A DNA stretch of 64,000 nucleotides from Paraspadella gotoi (GCA_051294375.1 CM119268.1:7212861-7276860); one strand, 5' to 3'; numbered from the stretch's first letter, positions 1-13,160 are shown. Made by a program: numbers and translations. Notes: generated from the sequence alone by a model not told the origin.

Positions 1-205
1 CCATTCATTTAATAACAAGCTATTTTGCCCCTGACTTTGGGCAGGCTTTGGTGGTTTAAGGCCTCCATCATCTGACAAGATAATGACATAGCAGGTCCCT
101 GCAAGCTTTTAATCAAGACTCTCTCACAGTCTCGTTTATTCACTTCCCAGAGTACCTGGCTTCCCTATCAATGAAGTGGTACATATGCTTCAAAAATGTT
201 TCCAA
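1..205 (-). repeat. Dispersed repeat family D, copy 1 (cut by window edge)
   Basis: The reverse complement of this stretch matches two tandem copies in a myosin intron (38981-39181 and 39270-39508). They share a block with the words GGAAGCCAGGTACTCTGG, CGAGATTGTGAGAGAGTC and GGAGGCCTTAAACCACC. The copies differ by scattered substitutions and small indels. No coding capacity, terminal inverted repeat or tRNA-like promoter is visible. The class of element is unknown. Confidence 0.8.
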
Positions 206-439
206 ATGTATATATTGTATTTATATTCTTTCTTTACTTTTCACGACTCCAAAACAATTTTTTTTTTTATCTGAGTCTCTTTTATGTTTTCTTTGTCTCC
301 GGCTTCATTCCTTTCTCATCAGTCGCCTTACCTCGGTAGGACTTCTCCGCGCGGGCGGTACACATCCCTCAACTTTCTGGAGCGAACTCATTCGTCTCCT
401 GCTTGCCAATCCGAGACTCTGGGCTGAGATAGATCATAA

Positions 440-472
440 TAGATAAAGGGACTCTGTCTCTCTCTCTCTCTT

Positions 473-523
<51 letters not shown>

Positions 524-800
524 TCTCTCTCTCTCTCCCTGCGATGGAATGAGGACAGGGAACTGATTTGGAAGAAAAAGTACTGTATTTAGAAACTCTC
601 TCTCTCCTCTCTCTCTCTCTTATCCCTCTCCTCTCTCTCCTCTCTCTATAGTGATAGAATGAGGACGGGCAACTGATTTGGAAGAAAAAGTTACTTGTAA
701 TTAGAAACTCTCTCTCACACCACTCTCTCTCTCTCTCTCCTCCTCTCTCTAAATGATTGTAAAATTTTCTGTTTGGGTCTCTCTTCGAGGGAAAATTCAA
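440..800. repeat. (CT)n tracts around a ~110-bp tandem duplication
   Basis: CT dinucleotide runs alternate with two near-identical unique segments (about 541-602 and 649-712) that share GAATGAGGAC and ACTGATTTGGAAGAAAAAG. This is a small tandem duplication embedded in microsatellite. The preceding stretch (206-440) shows nothing recognisable. Confidence 0.8.
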
Positions 801-1034
801 TCAGAGAGAGATCAAGATGAGAGAAACAGAGAGAAGGTTTGATCCTTGACGAGAAACAAAACAACTTGAACTCTCTTTCTTATACCACAAAACCAAAAAA
901 GGGTTCGCCACTCAACCACAAAACCCACGTCATATCACCGCCTTTTACCACAAGTCCTTTTTATTTTTCGCGACGGAGAAAAATCTAGGGATTTGATGAT
1001 GAAGGAAAGGAGAATTTCGGAGTAATCCGGGTGC

Positions 1035-1046
1035 CGGAGAGAGAGA

Positions 1047-1100
<54 letters not shown>

Positions 1101-1254
1101 GGAGAGAGAGAGGGAGGAGAGAGAAGAGAGAAATCGTCGAGCTATCATCGTCGAAAGTCGAAAGGCTTCCCGTTGAAAAGTGGGACGAAGAAAATTGGAG
1201 GAGAGAAGAGAGAAAGAAGGAAAGAAAGAATTAAGAGTGAAGGTTTAAAAGGAA

Positions 1255-1294
<40 letters not shown>

Positions 1295-1325
1295 AGAGAG
1301 AGAAGAGAAAAGAGAGAGAGACAGC
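1035..1325. repeat. (GA)n microsatellites
   Basis: Two GA-rich runs (about 1040-1130 and 1257-1322) are separated by a purine-rich spacer. ORFs across them consist of Arg-Glu or Ser-Leu dipeptides and are not genes. Confidence 0.9.
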
Positions 1326-2359
1326 AATGAAAGCCAAATTCACGATTCCGATGATGACAGAGGACAATGATCATTTTTGGAAATAAATAATAAGATAACA
1401 TATTTCACCTTAAATGGCATAACAAATGTCAAAATGGGACGGCAATAAGTGATTTTCGTACCATAAATCGTTTTTCCTTAAATAGTAGTTGTCAAGAAAC
1501 TTGCGATTTCACTATTGCTTGTTTTTTTCTTGTCGATCATCCCATTTTTGTCCAGTTGACATTTTTGTCTATATTAGTATTAGTATTATTAAATATTATT
1601 ATAATATATGTATCTGTGTTGGGGCCGCGCGTTCCCCTTCGCGTTTTGGATCGAAAATGAAGCATCTTCCCTGCGGTCCTGGATTGGCGGGCCTGGACCA
1701 ATCACCATCGAGAATTGGAGAAGATAATTTTACCTTTTTTCCGCGGTTTCGCGCGCAGCCATTGAGGAAACGCGTTGGTCGTAGTATATTTTGTGATGCA
1801 TTTGATCTTGTAAAACGGACGGCCAACCCGTTTTCAACCCAGTCGAGGTTATTATTATTGCGACGCACGATATTCTTAATTTGTTTTTTAACTTGTTTTT
1901 ACCCTGTTTTAACTATTTTTTTTTAAATTGTTTTATTTGATTTTAAACGTTTATTCGTGCCTTTTTACGTTGATACTAATACATGTTTCTTTCTAACCTC
2001 ACTAACCTTCGAATTCGTGGCCGGAGCAATTTAGGTTATTCTGAGTACAAGATCAAAACAATTATTATTAGTATTATTCTCTTTGCTCAGTCATGTGGAT
2101 GAGCTTAAGCGTTTAACTTGTCAGTCAGCTTGGCTTTTTTTATTTCTTTCTTAAACAAGTTATATACTATATAGTTTTCTGGTGGGGCTCTAAGAGATGG
2201 TGATCAGTTTATGTCTGACTGTCTGTCTTTAGACTGTCCGTCCTCCGTCTGTCTCTCCTAAGAGAAGAGAATTCTCACTAGTTTGTTTTGAGTCCTCGCA
2301 AAACGAGATTGAGAATAAGGAAAACGATCAATCAATAGCCGGAATCAGCCCCTGTCTCC

Positions 2360-2390
<31 letters not shown>

Positions 2391-2555
2391 TTCTTTCTCT
2401 CTCTCTTCTCTCCGTCCTTCTTTCCCTCCCTCTTACCCTATTTTTCAAATATTTTGCTGTAAGAATTCGACAAATTTTGCAAAAAAGTGGAAAGTTTTAG
2501 GAATTTTTTTTTCCTCTCGAGCTTCTAAGTAAAGTGATACCAATCTCATGTTATC
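1326..2555. other. Unassigned intergenic sequence
   Basis: Mostly AT-rich, with a short GC-richer patch at about 1620-1860 that is open in two frames but shows no recognisable protein, and a (CT)n run at 2355-2412. No gene, RNA or element could be assigned. Confidence 0.5.
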
Positions 2556-3060
2556 GCATTCAGTCGAATTCAGTCGAATTTGGTTACATTCAGTTTCATT
2601 TAATCTCATCCACTCTATAATTTTTTTAAGGTCTTGATATAGTCTCCTTCAATTTTATCTTAGTCACATTCATTCTCATTTATTCACTTTAATTCAGTAC
2701 ATTCAGTCTCTGCAAGCTGATGCAGTCTCACTCAGCTATATTCGGTTTTATTCCAGCCACAAGACTCATGTACTCTTTTTTAGCTTTATTCAGTCTTATT
2801 CAGTCTCATTCAGTTTTTGACAGTCTCATGAGTCTCATTCTGCCCTATTCAGTCTCATTTAGTCAATTCAGTCTCATCAGTCTCCGCAAGGCTCATGCAG
2901 TCTCATTAAGCCTTATTCAGTCTCATTCAGTCACATCAGTCTCTGCAAGGCTCATGCAGGCTCATTCAGTCTTATTCAGTGTCATTCAGTCACATCAGTC
3001 TTTTCAAGGCTCATGCAGTCACATTCAGTCCCGTTCAGGTCTCATTCATTCCACACTTCC
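2555..3060. repeat. CATTCAGTCT minisatellite with higher-order unit
   Basis: A degenerate array built from ATTCAGTCTC words. At its right end (2880-3050) a longer unit of about 60-66 bp recurs, marked by CAAGGCTCATGCAG followed by several CATTCAGTC words and CACATCAGTC. The ORF running through it is a repeat artefact. Confidence 0.85.
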
Positions 3061-3079
3061 AGAATAAAGAAGAATTTTG

Positions 3080-3860
3080 AATCGTAGAGGAGAAAGGTTT
3101 AGGATTTGGGCCGCTGACTTCCGCTGCCGACACCGCGCGACGCCCTGGCGGCTTTCCGACGCCGTTTGCCGACACATTGCCCCGGCGACGCTTCCCTCGT
3201 CGAGTCTCAGGTGAAAACCGATGATTAATTCATGAGAAATTTTGAGATTTCGGTCGACGGAGGAGAAGGAGGAGGAAGAGGAGGCGGCGGCGGAAGCGGT
3301 AGTGAAAGCGGTGGTGGAGTCGGTAGTGGAAGCGGTGGTGGAAGCGGTGGCGGAAGCAGGTAGTGGAGCGGTGGTGGAGTCGGTAGTGGAAGCGGTGGGT
3401 GGAAGCGGTGGCGGAAGCGGTAGTGGAAGCGTGGAGGAAGCAGTGGTGGAGGCAGAGGGAAGAGGCGGTGGTAAAAAGGGTTTTGGAGGAGGCAGTGGGG
3501 GAGTCGTGGTGGGACGCTGGCCAGTGGTTGAGGCGGTGGTAAAGTCAAAGGCAATAGTGGTCAGAAGGTGGTTGTATTTGTGGGTAATGCAAGGCTGTGT
3601 TGGTAAGAAAGCAGTGGTACATTTATGGGTAGACGGCGGAGGCAATATAGAAGTGGTGGAGCGGATGCGGAGGCGGATGAGGAGGCGGAGAGGAGGCGGT
3701 ACGGTGGTGGAGGCGGAGGCCGGCGGCGGAGGCGGAAGCGGAGCGTGGCGGATGCGGAGCCTGGTGAGATATGAAAAGTGGAAGAGGAAAAGGAGAGGAA
3801 GAGGAAGAAGAGGAAGAGAAAATAGGAACGGGGCGTCCATGTATGAAGGAGGAGTTGACA
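3080..3860. repeat. GC-rich GGCGGA/GGTGGA trinucleotide-type repeat
   Basis: Imperfect GCGGTGGTGGAAGCGG-like units fill about 3265-3760. Both strands are open (Val/Glu/Gly/Ser-rich on plus, Pro/Leu/Thr-rich on minus), as expected for a stop-free triplet repeat. No domain or plausible exon structure is visible, so I annotate it as repeat. Confidence 0.7.
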
Positions 3861-3904
3861 AGGCGACCATACATAGGACCTTAGAGGCCAGTTTGTTACG
3901 CCTC

Positions 3905-4080
3905 TCTGTTTCACGTGCTCAATCATATCCTCTCTCTCTCTTTGTCTCTCCTCTCTGTCTCTCACTCTCTCTTTCTCTCTTTTCACCTCTCTCTCTCTCT
4001 CTCTCTCTTTCTCTTTGTATCTCTGTCTTAGCCCCCCCCTCTCTCTCTCTCCTCTCTCTCTCTCTCTCGCTCATTTATCT
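3905..4080. repeat. (CT)n microsatellite
   Basis: Interrupted CT run with a short C tract near 4032. The following 4080-4560 is AT-rich and unassigned. Confidence 0.9.
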
Positions 4081-4559
4081 TGCGTCTTTGAAATTTTGAA
4101 TATATTTTTCTTTCTCATGCTTTTAAGGATTCTTATTTTGTTTGCAACTTGTTTTTTTTCTCGATTCACGTTTTCCACGCCTTTTACCGTGAATAAGAAA
4201 AACGGAAATTGAAAATGTTTGTTTAACAAAAAGGTTCATTTAATTGTCAAAAAATGACAATTGACTGAGAGTAACTGACTGAAATTGACAAATTTTGTCT
4301 TAAAAATGTTGAAATTGATTAAAAAAAACAAATAAACAAACAAAATGTCAAATTACAAAGTATTAGGCTTTTCTAGAAATATCGTGAACCCCAGATCAAA
4401 ACATAAATTCTTCCTCTCACGGATTTTATGGTGAATGGCCTCACAAAATGTCTCTCTTCTGCATCTCACGTCCTGAGCGAAGACGGGCCAGCTTTCTATT
4501 CTTTTTCTTTTGGTGCGATGCAAGAAGATATGAATGACGCATGACGACAACCATAACGG

Positions 4560-4700
4560 GCTAAAGACGACGACCGACGAAACGACGACGACGACGATGA
4601 AGATGGCGCGGAAGACGACGACGACGACGACGATAGCAGTTCCAAAATGTGTGGGGTCGGAGCACGAATACGAACGAATATGTATCATTGCCGGTTTTGG

Positions 4701-4733
<33 letters not shown>

Positions 4734-4741
4734 AAAAGAGA

Positions 4742-4788
<47 letters not shown>

Positions 4789-4790
4789 AA
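4560..4790. repeat. (GAC)n trinucleotide run followed by (GA)n
   Basis: An ACG/GAC triplet run (about 4567-4635) is followed after 60 bp by GA-rich sequence (4700-4785). Confidence 0.85.
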
Positions 4791-4859
4791 TCGCAAGGCT
4801 GACTGAAGCTAAGGACGAGAAACGAATCAAGGTGTAAACTTGTGGCCATTAATGGTACG

Positions 4860-5960
4860 TGTCGTTAGTCGTTGCGAAAAAGGGAGGAAAAAGAAAGGAG
4901 ACGAGGAGAAAAGAAAAGCAGAAAAGAAGAAAAAGAAAAAAAAGAAAAGAAAAAGTGTTTTTTAAGTAGAGAGAGAGAAAAAAAAGATCATCACGGTGAT
5001 TGGTTCATGCTCAGAACCAATCGTATTTTACTTCTCAAACTCGAGACTCCTTATTGGCTGATTTTCCCTTACCCTGCTTTTAATCCGACCTATCAGAAAC
5101 CTTTTAAATTCTCCTTAATTTCTGATTCGTTGTTTTAATTCTAACTCTTTTCTTCTTGTTTCTTTTCACCGTCTGTGACCATTTTCTTTCTTTCTTTTTT
5201 TTTTCGTCAATGAAAAACCATTCGTTCTCATTTTCTCTCGATGAGGAAGGAGAAGAAAAGAGAAGTAAAGAGAAGAAAAGAGAAGTAAAGAGAAGAAAGA
5301 AAAAAAGAGTAAATAAAGAAAAAAAGAAATGGGGGGGAAAATAGCAGAAGAAAAAAAAATGAAATGAGAAGAAAAAAGAAAGATAAAAACGTAAACAAAA
5401 CAAAAGTGAAGGGAAAGAGATAAAACAATAACGAAGGAAAACTTGAACAAGATCAACTTGGACATTGAACGTCTGACCTCAAGTTGTAGGTTCAATCAGA
5501 GCTTGGTTGTAAATTGTTGTCGTCGTCGTTGTTATGGTTTTTGACGCTTAACAGGCAAAAGAAAAAAGAAAAAAAAAGTAAATAGCAAAAACACAAAACA
5601 AAAATATTAAATATAAAAAAAAGAAGAAAATAGTAAAGAGAAGAAGAACACTTAAAAAAAATTATAAGAAAAGAAAGAGACAAATAGACAAAGTAGAAGG
5701 AAAATAAAAAAGGAAAAAAGATAAAAGAATAAGGGAAATGACCAGAAGAAGAAGTGAGAAACTGTTTTTTTTTTTCTCTCTCTCTCTCTCTCCCTCTCTC
5801 TCTCTCCAAAAGTCAAAAGACATATCGGAGGCGAATCTCGCGCGAGAATCCATTTCATATCAAAGGAGAGAGAAAAACAGGGAAAAAAGAAAGAAAGAAA
5901 AAAAAAAGAAAAGGAAACGAAAAAAAAAGACAAGAAAGAATTTCCTCACCTTGCAGAAAG
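4860..5960. repeat. Purine-rich low-complexity tract
   Basis: About 1.1 kb dominated by GAAAA/AAGA words on the plus strand, broken by AT-rich segments (5000-5220 and 5440-5560) and one (CT)n run (5775-5808). ORFs here are Lys/Glu/Arg-rich or Phe/Ser/Leu-rich shadows. Confidence 0.75.
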
Positions 5961-6144
5961 AATCCGCTTGCTGTTGCTGGGCCACGTCCGAGTCGATGAG
6001 GGCGGGTAGGTGGGGAACAGATCAGCAGGTGGGTGATCGGGGGGGGGGGTGAGTGCGGTAATGGCAAGGCTACGAGGGGCAAGATAGAATTTAAGTAAAG
6101 CGCGATAGAGGCGGGCGTTACACCCCCGCGCTTCCGATTACCAT

Positions 6145-7494
6145 TAACCCCGATTTATCCGTCAGCAGGCAATTTCGCGAAATCCGAGAGGAGAAAAAAT
6201 CGTTGTCCTCCGCCGTGTGGCCGGAAGTGCTTAGTGGGTAGGTTTGATGTTGTGGTGGGCTCGTTGGGCGTGTCGGTAAAGTGTGGGCCCGAAGGGCTGG
6301 AAAGAGTATGGAGCGAGATGGGGTGGTGAGGACGTTGAGTGTGCCCGGCGCCGGGTGGCGGGCGGCGTGGACCGTCGGCGGCCCGAATAGGCTCTGAGTT
6401 GACCAAGAATCCGATGGAATGATTATGGGTGTAAGTCCCGAAGCCTTTTAGCCTTGCGTGGAACAAAAAAAAAGGAGAGAGAGTCCGCGATAGAGAATTT
6501 ATAAAGTAGCGCCAGTCTGTGTTTCTAGACAGCGAAAAGGGAATGAGAAAATTGATTGAGAGAGACGATAGGCGAACGTTCGAGAGATAACAGGCGTAGA
6601 ATCTCGTCGCAAGCGACTGAGAACGGACAGCTACCCTCTGAATGATCGATCATGATGCTACATGATGACGATTAGGATGAGCGATCGCCGGCAAGTGTTT
6701 AACAGAACCAGTAAGGTAAACAGACTCGGACGTCCAGAGATCGTATTTAAGATGATGATCAGTGGCAAGCCTGACATGGCTCCGTGCACCATGTGACGGA
6801 CCGACGAGACCGGATACTGAGAAAACGATCATTCCAATTCATGCGTTCCAAGACATCTTGCTGTTTCTAAAAAGGAAGGGACAGAGCGAGAGTCTGTCCA
6901 GCAGAATATGGACCAGATGAAAGGGATAGCTGAAAAGGGACACGAGAGAGAGAGAATGAGCACAGATGATCAGAGAGCAGAGAGAACGAGAGAGGGATTG
7001 ATGAGATAGAGGACGACGTAAACAGAGAGAGAGAGATGAGAGAGAGACAGAGACCAATAGAGGCCGGAGGGTGTGAAAGCGAGAACGGGGGGGCGCCAAG
7101 GTTGGCCGAGAAATGTCACGGGTGAGAGAAGCCAGTCACACCCCGAATCTCACGAAATTCTTCACCTTTTGGATGAAAAACTGGAAACAGGAAGAAAAAG
7201 ATAGTAGACAGAAAAAGTCGGGGATAGAGGGTTGTTATCAAAAGATTAAGGCAGAAAGATGGGGATAATAAGATGGAGAAAAAATATGGAAGAGAGAAGA
7301 TAACTTTAAAAAGAGCGAATAATCTAGTTTCTATCTATTTTTAAAGCATACATAAAAGGATTAGATTAAAAAATGAGATGAATAATACATAGAAAATAGA
7401 GAGATATGAAAATTGGAGAAAAAATAGGAAAGATAACGGAGAGACCGAAAAAGAAATGTAGAGAGAGAGATGAGAGAGAGAGAGAGAGAGAGAT

Positions 7495-7533
<39 letters not shown>

Positions 7534-7633
7534 TATATCGAAATTCCATTTTCTTTTTTGGTCCTTTTTCGCTTCCTTCTTTATATTTTCTCTCTCCGTT
7601 GGAAAACCAAATATTATTTTTTTTGAATTGAAG
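6145..7633 (+). repeat. Dispersed repeat C, copy 1
   Basis: Matches 12662-13767 in the same orientation. The right part is nearly identical (about 7066-7633, including GGCGCCAAGGTTGGCCGAG and ending at TTTTGAATTGAAG). The left part is diverged but alignable. The GA-rich core differs in length between copies. No ORF, terminal repeat or RT motif marks it as a known element class. Confidence 0.8.
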
Positions 7634-9110
7634 TGGGGCTGCAAATGTCGTTCGAAACTAGAACGTATACGATATAAATTTGGTATCGTTGTGAAAGAGA
7701 TATTGCGCAAACTTAGCGCGCCGAATCTCCAAAATTTCATGTAAATCGGAATCTCACGCTTCAAAAGTATAATCGCGCGCAATTTAAACAGACCCGCGAA
7801 ACAAACCTGCTGTCTCCGCCGGATCAACTCCGCGCTATTTACACGATTGTCCCGTCCTTTGGCTTCTACAAAGACACTAGTACTTTACGTCCTGTTCAAC
7901 ATCATTTACGCAAACGCCCGAATTTACGCCTAAGCCTCGAATGCGTGACTCCGGGCCCTTCAATAAGAATTTAATTTGAACTACCGAAGCCTCGGACGAA
8001 GGAGTAAAACACACTTATAATAAACGAAATAGAAGGGCGAATAATTTATTTTTTATACCCAATTATGGATTTGATAACTAAAACCTAAAAAAAACAGCAT
8101 ATGCGCAAAAAAATTATAGCCAAGAAACAGACTATAATTTAAGTAATAGAAAGCGCGGAGGAAACGTCCTCTTACCCGCTGCTATTAAATTTTGAGCACC
8201 ATCGGTTGCAGATTTGTGTGATTAAAAGATAATCAACTTTTTACTTTTAAGAACTATTCGCCTATAGAAAATATTTAGATATTTTTATTATTAATTCTAA
8301 TCAATGAACAGAGATCTTGCCAGCTATGATCTTAATATGTGAGTGATTTCGCTAGGATATGGCGAAAGTTAGTTTTTTAATCATTTTGTTTTGTTATTGA
8401 TTTTGTTATTAATTATTGAAACTGAAATACTTAATTAACAGCTCTACTTTTAATTTCTCTTCATAACGGCTAGATCATATAATTGATACGGATTCTCGTC
8501 CTTGAATTTTGTGTGTTCAACCACAAAAAATCGATCCAGTCTAAAACAAGATTCATCTTGAACTGTACATATCCTCACCAAAACCATTCTTTGCCTAAAG
8601 GCATCCCTCCAAACACGAAACACGTCATTATCTTAACATGGTATTAATTCCTCCAATATTTACATTTTAATTTCACCATTACATGAAATTTTCTTTTCAG
8701 TGGCTCAGTTTTAATCTCGCTATTTACGCAAAGTGGTTAATAACTCATTCTGCTCATCTGCTCTGGCCCCAGAGTCAAAGCACTAGTCACTAACCAATAA
8801 TGTTCAAAAATTTAACAAACGTGAAAAATGTGTAATTGTCGAATGTTCAATTGTTTCTTATTTTATTTCTTAGCAATTAAACCATAAATGCCCGAAGCCC
8901 CACATTACAAAATTTGTAATTCATTAAACATTTCCCAATCAGAAAAAGATATAAGATAAGCAGTGATTAAAGAGTTCTTCTGAGTAACCTTTTGTTTGTA
9001 ACTGAAAGCTGCATTCTAGATTCGCCTAAATATTGTCAAAAATAAATTTACAATTAAAAAAGTTTTCATTGCATGCAATGGCAATAATCATTGAATGGAA
9101 CGTACTTCAT
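7634..9110. other. AT-rich unassigned intergenic stretch
   Basis: Complex but AT-rich sequence with no long ORF and no repeat partner that I could find in the window. Confidence 0.5.
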
Positions 9111-9114
9111 ACCT

Positions 9115-9880
9115 TAAAAGAGAGGAGTGCGGGAATTGTTTTCGGTGTTTGAAGATCAGAAGATTTGCGTTCGTTTCGGCGTAATACGAGTTCTGTTCGC
9201 CGCGGTCCGCCGCCAGGAGTGCGGCCAGGAGGCGGCCTGAGGGGTGGCTGCCCAGCGACGGAGCTTGAGGGTCGACTCCGTCATCCGTTGCATTATTGTC
9301 CCGCCTCCCTCCACGCTCGGTTCTCAATTCTCGTACAATCGAGGACTGGTCCTCGTTCCTTTCCGGGCAAGTTTCCCATTTTGAATGTTAAGGTCCACTT
9401 ATGAGCAGCCATTACAAGAAAGGGGGCCGTGGTAAGGGGCGGAGAGCCGGTGTTTTCCGTGTAGCGCCGGCGCGCGCACGGAGTCTGCGAAGCGGTCCTG
9501 CTTAGAGCTTAATGGGAGCTGAGTATTTTTTCGAGCTGACGGTGGTCGAAGTCTTTGTTTGGCTGTAGCGCGGCAGCGACTTCTTGGCCGAAAGGCTTGC
9601 TCCGCTAGTGCGGTTACGCAGCTGCCGATTCTCGGCTTCAGTCTACTTCCGGTCCAACACCGGAAGTTTCTCCTGGGCACTGCTACCATTCGGGTGCGCG
9701 TACGCTCCTCTATCGTTTTTCAGCTCCCTAAATATGAAAAGGATGGAGGCAGGGAGAATGCACGCCACGGAAATCCCAATCACAACGATATCAGCGCGCC
9801 TGAGGGCCCGACTGAGGATTCCTTTAGACCCGGTATGGTCGGCAATCCTTTTCCCACGAGTCCATTCTAGATTTTGATTT
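9115..9880. other. CpG-rich island-like segment, no recognised gene
   Basis: An abrupt 0.75-kb rise in GC and CpG content between two AT-rich stretches. Several overlapping ORFs of about 80-100 codons run on both strands. None shows a recognisable domain, conserved motif or convincing splice pairing. It could be a promoter-proximal island, an unrecognised exon or an old element fragment; I cannot decide. Confidence 0.4.
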
Positions 9881-10299
9881 GATTGCTTCGACATCCCCAT
9901 CAGGCGATGGTTTGCCTACTGTTACGATTTAAACCTCCGCATCCTCGCTTTTGGTGTTAATTTGTCATCCCTTACACTTTATAAACAATAATACACGCCA
10001 CCATTGTTGTAAGCAACCACACATCCAACGTCTACATGTTAATGCGGTTACAACTCGCCATTACCTTCTCCATTGTTATTCTAAAAACAAGTTACAGTTT
10101 TCACTTGTTGATCTCATTTCATCACATATATTATATTAACAAAGATCTCGACAATGATTTATGCGCTAGCAAATTTTGATCAACACATAAGATATGCCTA
10201 CGGCGTTAGTGGCAGAGAGATTGTGAAAAAACAAAAATAGCTGCATCATCTCTGAAAATCCTTATAAGTCCTTAAAAGAACAACAAACATTTTTATCTT

Positions 10300-11015
10300 G
10301 AATCGATCGAATTATCAAGATGGATCTTTGCTTATAAAATAGTATGATTAACTAGTACAAAAAATATTTTTTGTTCCTGTCTCGCGGAACAGAAAATGTT
10401 AAAATATAAATATGATGTAAATTTAAACCTCCATTCTTATACAAATACATTCATTTTAAAAAGTATTTTTTTTTAAAACTTTTAATTAAAGATTCAGAAT
10501 TCATTCAACTAAAAGTTTGTGTGTCAAAATATTAAAACATCGTTATCAAAAATATGTAATAATCTATCCATTCAACATTTAAAATTGCGGAAAAAAAATA
10601 AACAAACTTTCATCGATCTTTTTATTCTCTTGTAGTAGAAAACTTATCATATATAGCTTAAAAACGTTCTTAGTCCTTTCTTTGCGATCTGTGACAGACC
10701 TCACCTAAAATATTCTCTCATTTAATAGTATTTTTATAAAGTTTTTAGTTTTTTTACGGGCAAATCCAAATCTGTTTCTGCAAATAATAAAGAAACATTA
10801 TTATGTTTCTAAAAGCTATTGACCAATTTTATAAGTTTATATTACTATATAAATTAATTGCAACTTTTACCTATACTTGTTATGCTAAAAATAATTCTGC
10901 GTTAATTAAATTATCCACTATTATCATATCCATAAGCAGCAAAAAAATTAATGTTCACAACTCACATCACGTATCTCTTTACATCATCTTTCCACCATTA
11001 ATTCAATACCCATGA
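10300..11015 (+). mobile_element. AT-rich dispersed element family E, copy 1 (diverged)
   Basis: Collinear with 29362-29970. Shared landmarks in the same order include ATAGTATGATT, TCGCGGAACAGAA versus TCGGGAACAGAA, TAGTAGAAAACTT, AAAACGTT, AGTTTTTTTACGG with CAAATCCAAATC, and CCATAAGCAGCAAAAAA versus CCATAGGCCAGCAAAAAA. The other copy lies in a segment present in one B duplicate and absent from the other, so this is probably a non-autonomous mobile element. It has no coding capacity. Confidence 0.65.
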
Positions 11016-12636
11016 ATAACCCTTTACAAGTGCCTTAGGGTCAACAAATCCGACTCAAAGCAGAATTTTTTTTATATCTAATGCCTTAATCTTATTTAAA
11101 TTTGTTTTATAAAATATTTAAGTTATTTTTAGCTATGCTTCAATTTTAATGTTTATAAATTTAACAGTATCTACAAAGCAGAAGCTTTACTTGTGACCTC
11201 CCCCAACTTTCTACAATTTTGAATTTATAAATATATACTAGAATTCTTTTTAAAAATATTACATACCTTTTGAATAGGATTATTCTTTAAAAATGAAGAT
11301 ACAAATTCTCTTTAACGTCATCGCAAGCACTAATTAATTAATATAAAGTCTATATTTTTCATCATGGAGAAAAGTGCATTTTAACAACGAATTTTTTTTT
11401 TTTTTCCAAATATTTCGACTTATGTTGCTAAGTCAATCATCAGTGCAGAAAGTGAAAAAACCGAGAAAAATGAATTTGTTAAAAGAGCTATTAGAGAGAA
11501 AGGGAAAGAGAGAGAGAGAGAGAGAGAAGACAGCGAGGAAGACAATGACCTTGGTAGGAATAGCAGTAGTCATTAAACAAAACACATCAGTGCAATTTTG
11601 ACCCAAAAGACCCAAATAAATACTATGGAGAGGGCGCGCACACCAACAACTTTAAAACTCTCTTCTTCTTCTTAAGAAAAAATTGCTTCAGCCAATAAAT
11701 CGTTCTTATTTCTTTCTTGAACGCTGTAAATTCCATTCTATTATCCTCCATTTCTCCAAATCGCTGTCCCTTATCTCGACCTTCGAAAGCACGTTAAAAA
11801 TCACTAAAAAACAAAAAAAAATCTTATTCTTATGATACCCAAAATTTCGTGAAGCTTTTGAAATCAGACGGCACAAGCAGCGGCCCAGGAGGGGATCTCA
11901 ACGAGGACTGCGGGGCCTACATAAAAAACCCGATGCTTGGAACCCGCTCTTCCATGAACTGCAACTGACAGAGGGCAGGTCGGGCGGGCTACCCAATTTA
12001 TTTGCGGTCTTTTGCGTCAAAAATTTCACTCGATGGTGTTTTTTAATGCACTACTGCCATATTCCTTACCAAGGTCATTCTTTCTTCTTCTTCTCTCTCT
12101 CTCTTTTTCCCTTTCTCTCTTACTCTTCTTAACCAAACTCATTTTTCTCGTCTTTCTGCCACTGATGCATGGATCTTATGCAACATACAGTCTCGAGATA
12201 TCTTGGATATATAAACAAAAAACAAAATCTTCGCTATGTGTTATTTGCACTTTTTCTCCATGCATGAGAGATTACAAAACTACTTTTCCCCAAAATTCTG
12301 CAGTTTCTTACTATTACTATCTATGGAATAAAGTTAGAAAACACTTTTTCGATCTGTCAGGATTTTACTTGAACAATGTTCTCTCAACATTTTTTCCTAG
12401 ATAGTACAAAATCATAGAAAGATGGAGACGGTCTCAGAAATAATAGCTTATTCGCTTTGTAAGTATATGGATTAGATGCGTATAAATATTTACAATTTAA
12501 ATATTAAAATTTAAATGTATTTATTTATAAAAAACATTTCCGCAAAACATTTTTATTCTCTCTAAAGCCATAAGGATCGATAAGAACAAATCATGGATTT
12601 GACGACAATTTTTGATACTCAAATCTCTTCTTTCTT
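11016..12636. other. Unassigned AT-rich stretch
   Basis: Contains a short (GA)n run at 11509-11528, a CT-rich patch at 12080-12125 and a small GC-richer patch at 11860-12000. No gene or element was recognised. Confidence 0.5.
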
Positions 12637-12661
12637 NNNNNNNNNNNNNNNNNNNNNNNNN
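12637..12661. other. Assembly gap (25 N)
   Basis: Run of 25 N immediately left of repeat C copy 2. Its fixed size suggests a nominal gap length. Confidence 0.99.
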
Positions 12662-13127
12662 CAGTAAACCCGATATCCTCGGGCGACGCAAACGAGAAGA
12701 AAAAATGGCTCTCGCGTGTGGGCGGAAGTTGGTGGTAGTTGTGTGTGTGGGTATGGCTTGGTTAAAGTTGAGGGGCGAGGTGAAGATGGGGGACGAGGTG
12801 CCAGGGGTAGAGGGGCGGGGCGTGGGCGGGCGGAAAGGCAGTGACAAAGAATCGATGAATGGGTAAGTCGAACTTTTAGCTGCGTGGAAAAAAACAGGAG
12901 AGAGAGTGAGTATAATGTAGTGCCAGAGTCCTGTGTTTCGTAGAGGAAAGGATGGAGAATAGAGGAGAAGAAGAGAGAGAGAGAAGAGAGAGAGAGAAGG
13001 AGATAGAGAGAGGAGAAAAAAAAAATGCAGAATCTAGTGTTTCTAAAAGGAAGGAAGAGAGCTGGTCGGAAAATGGGACAGAGAGGAAGGAAAAAGGGAG
13101 AGAGGAGAGAGACAGAGAGAGAGAGAA

Positions 13128-13160
<33 letters not shown>

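Noticed and set aside
3242-4099. 285-codon Val/Glu/Gly/Ser-rich ORF
   Set aside because: Generated by a GGTGGAAGC-type triplet repeat and continuing into (CT)n; the opposite strand is also open and no gene signals flank it.
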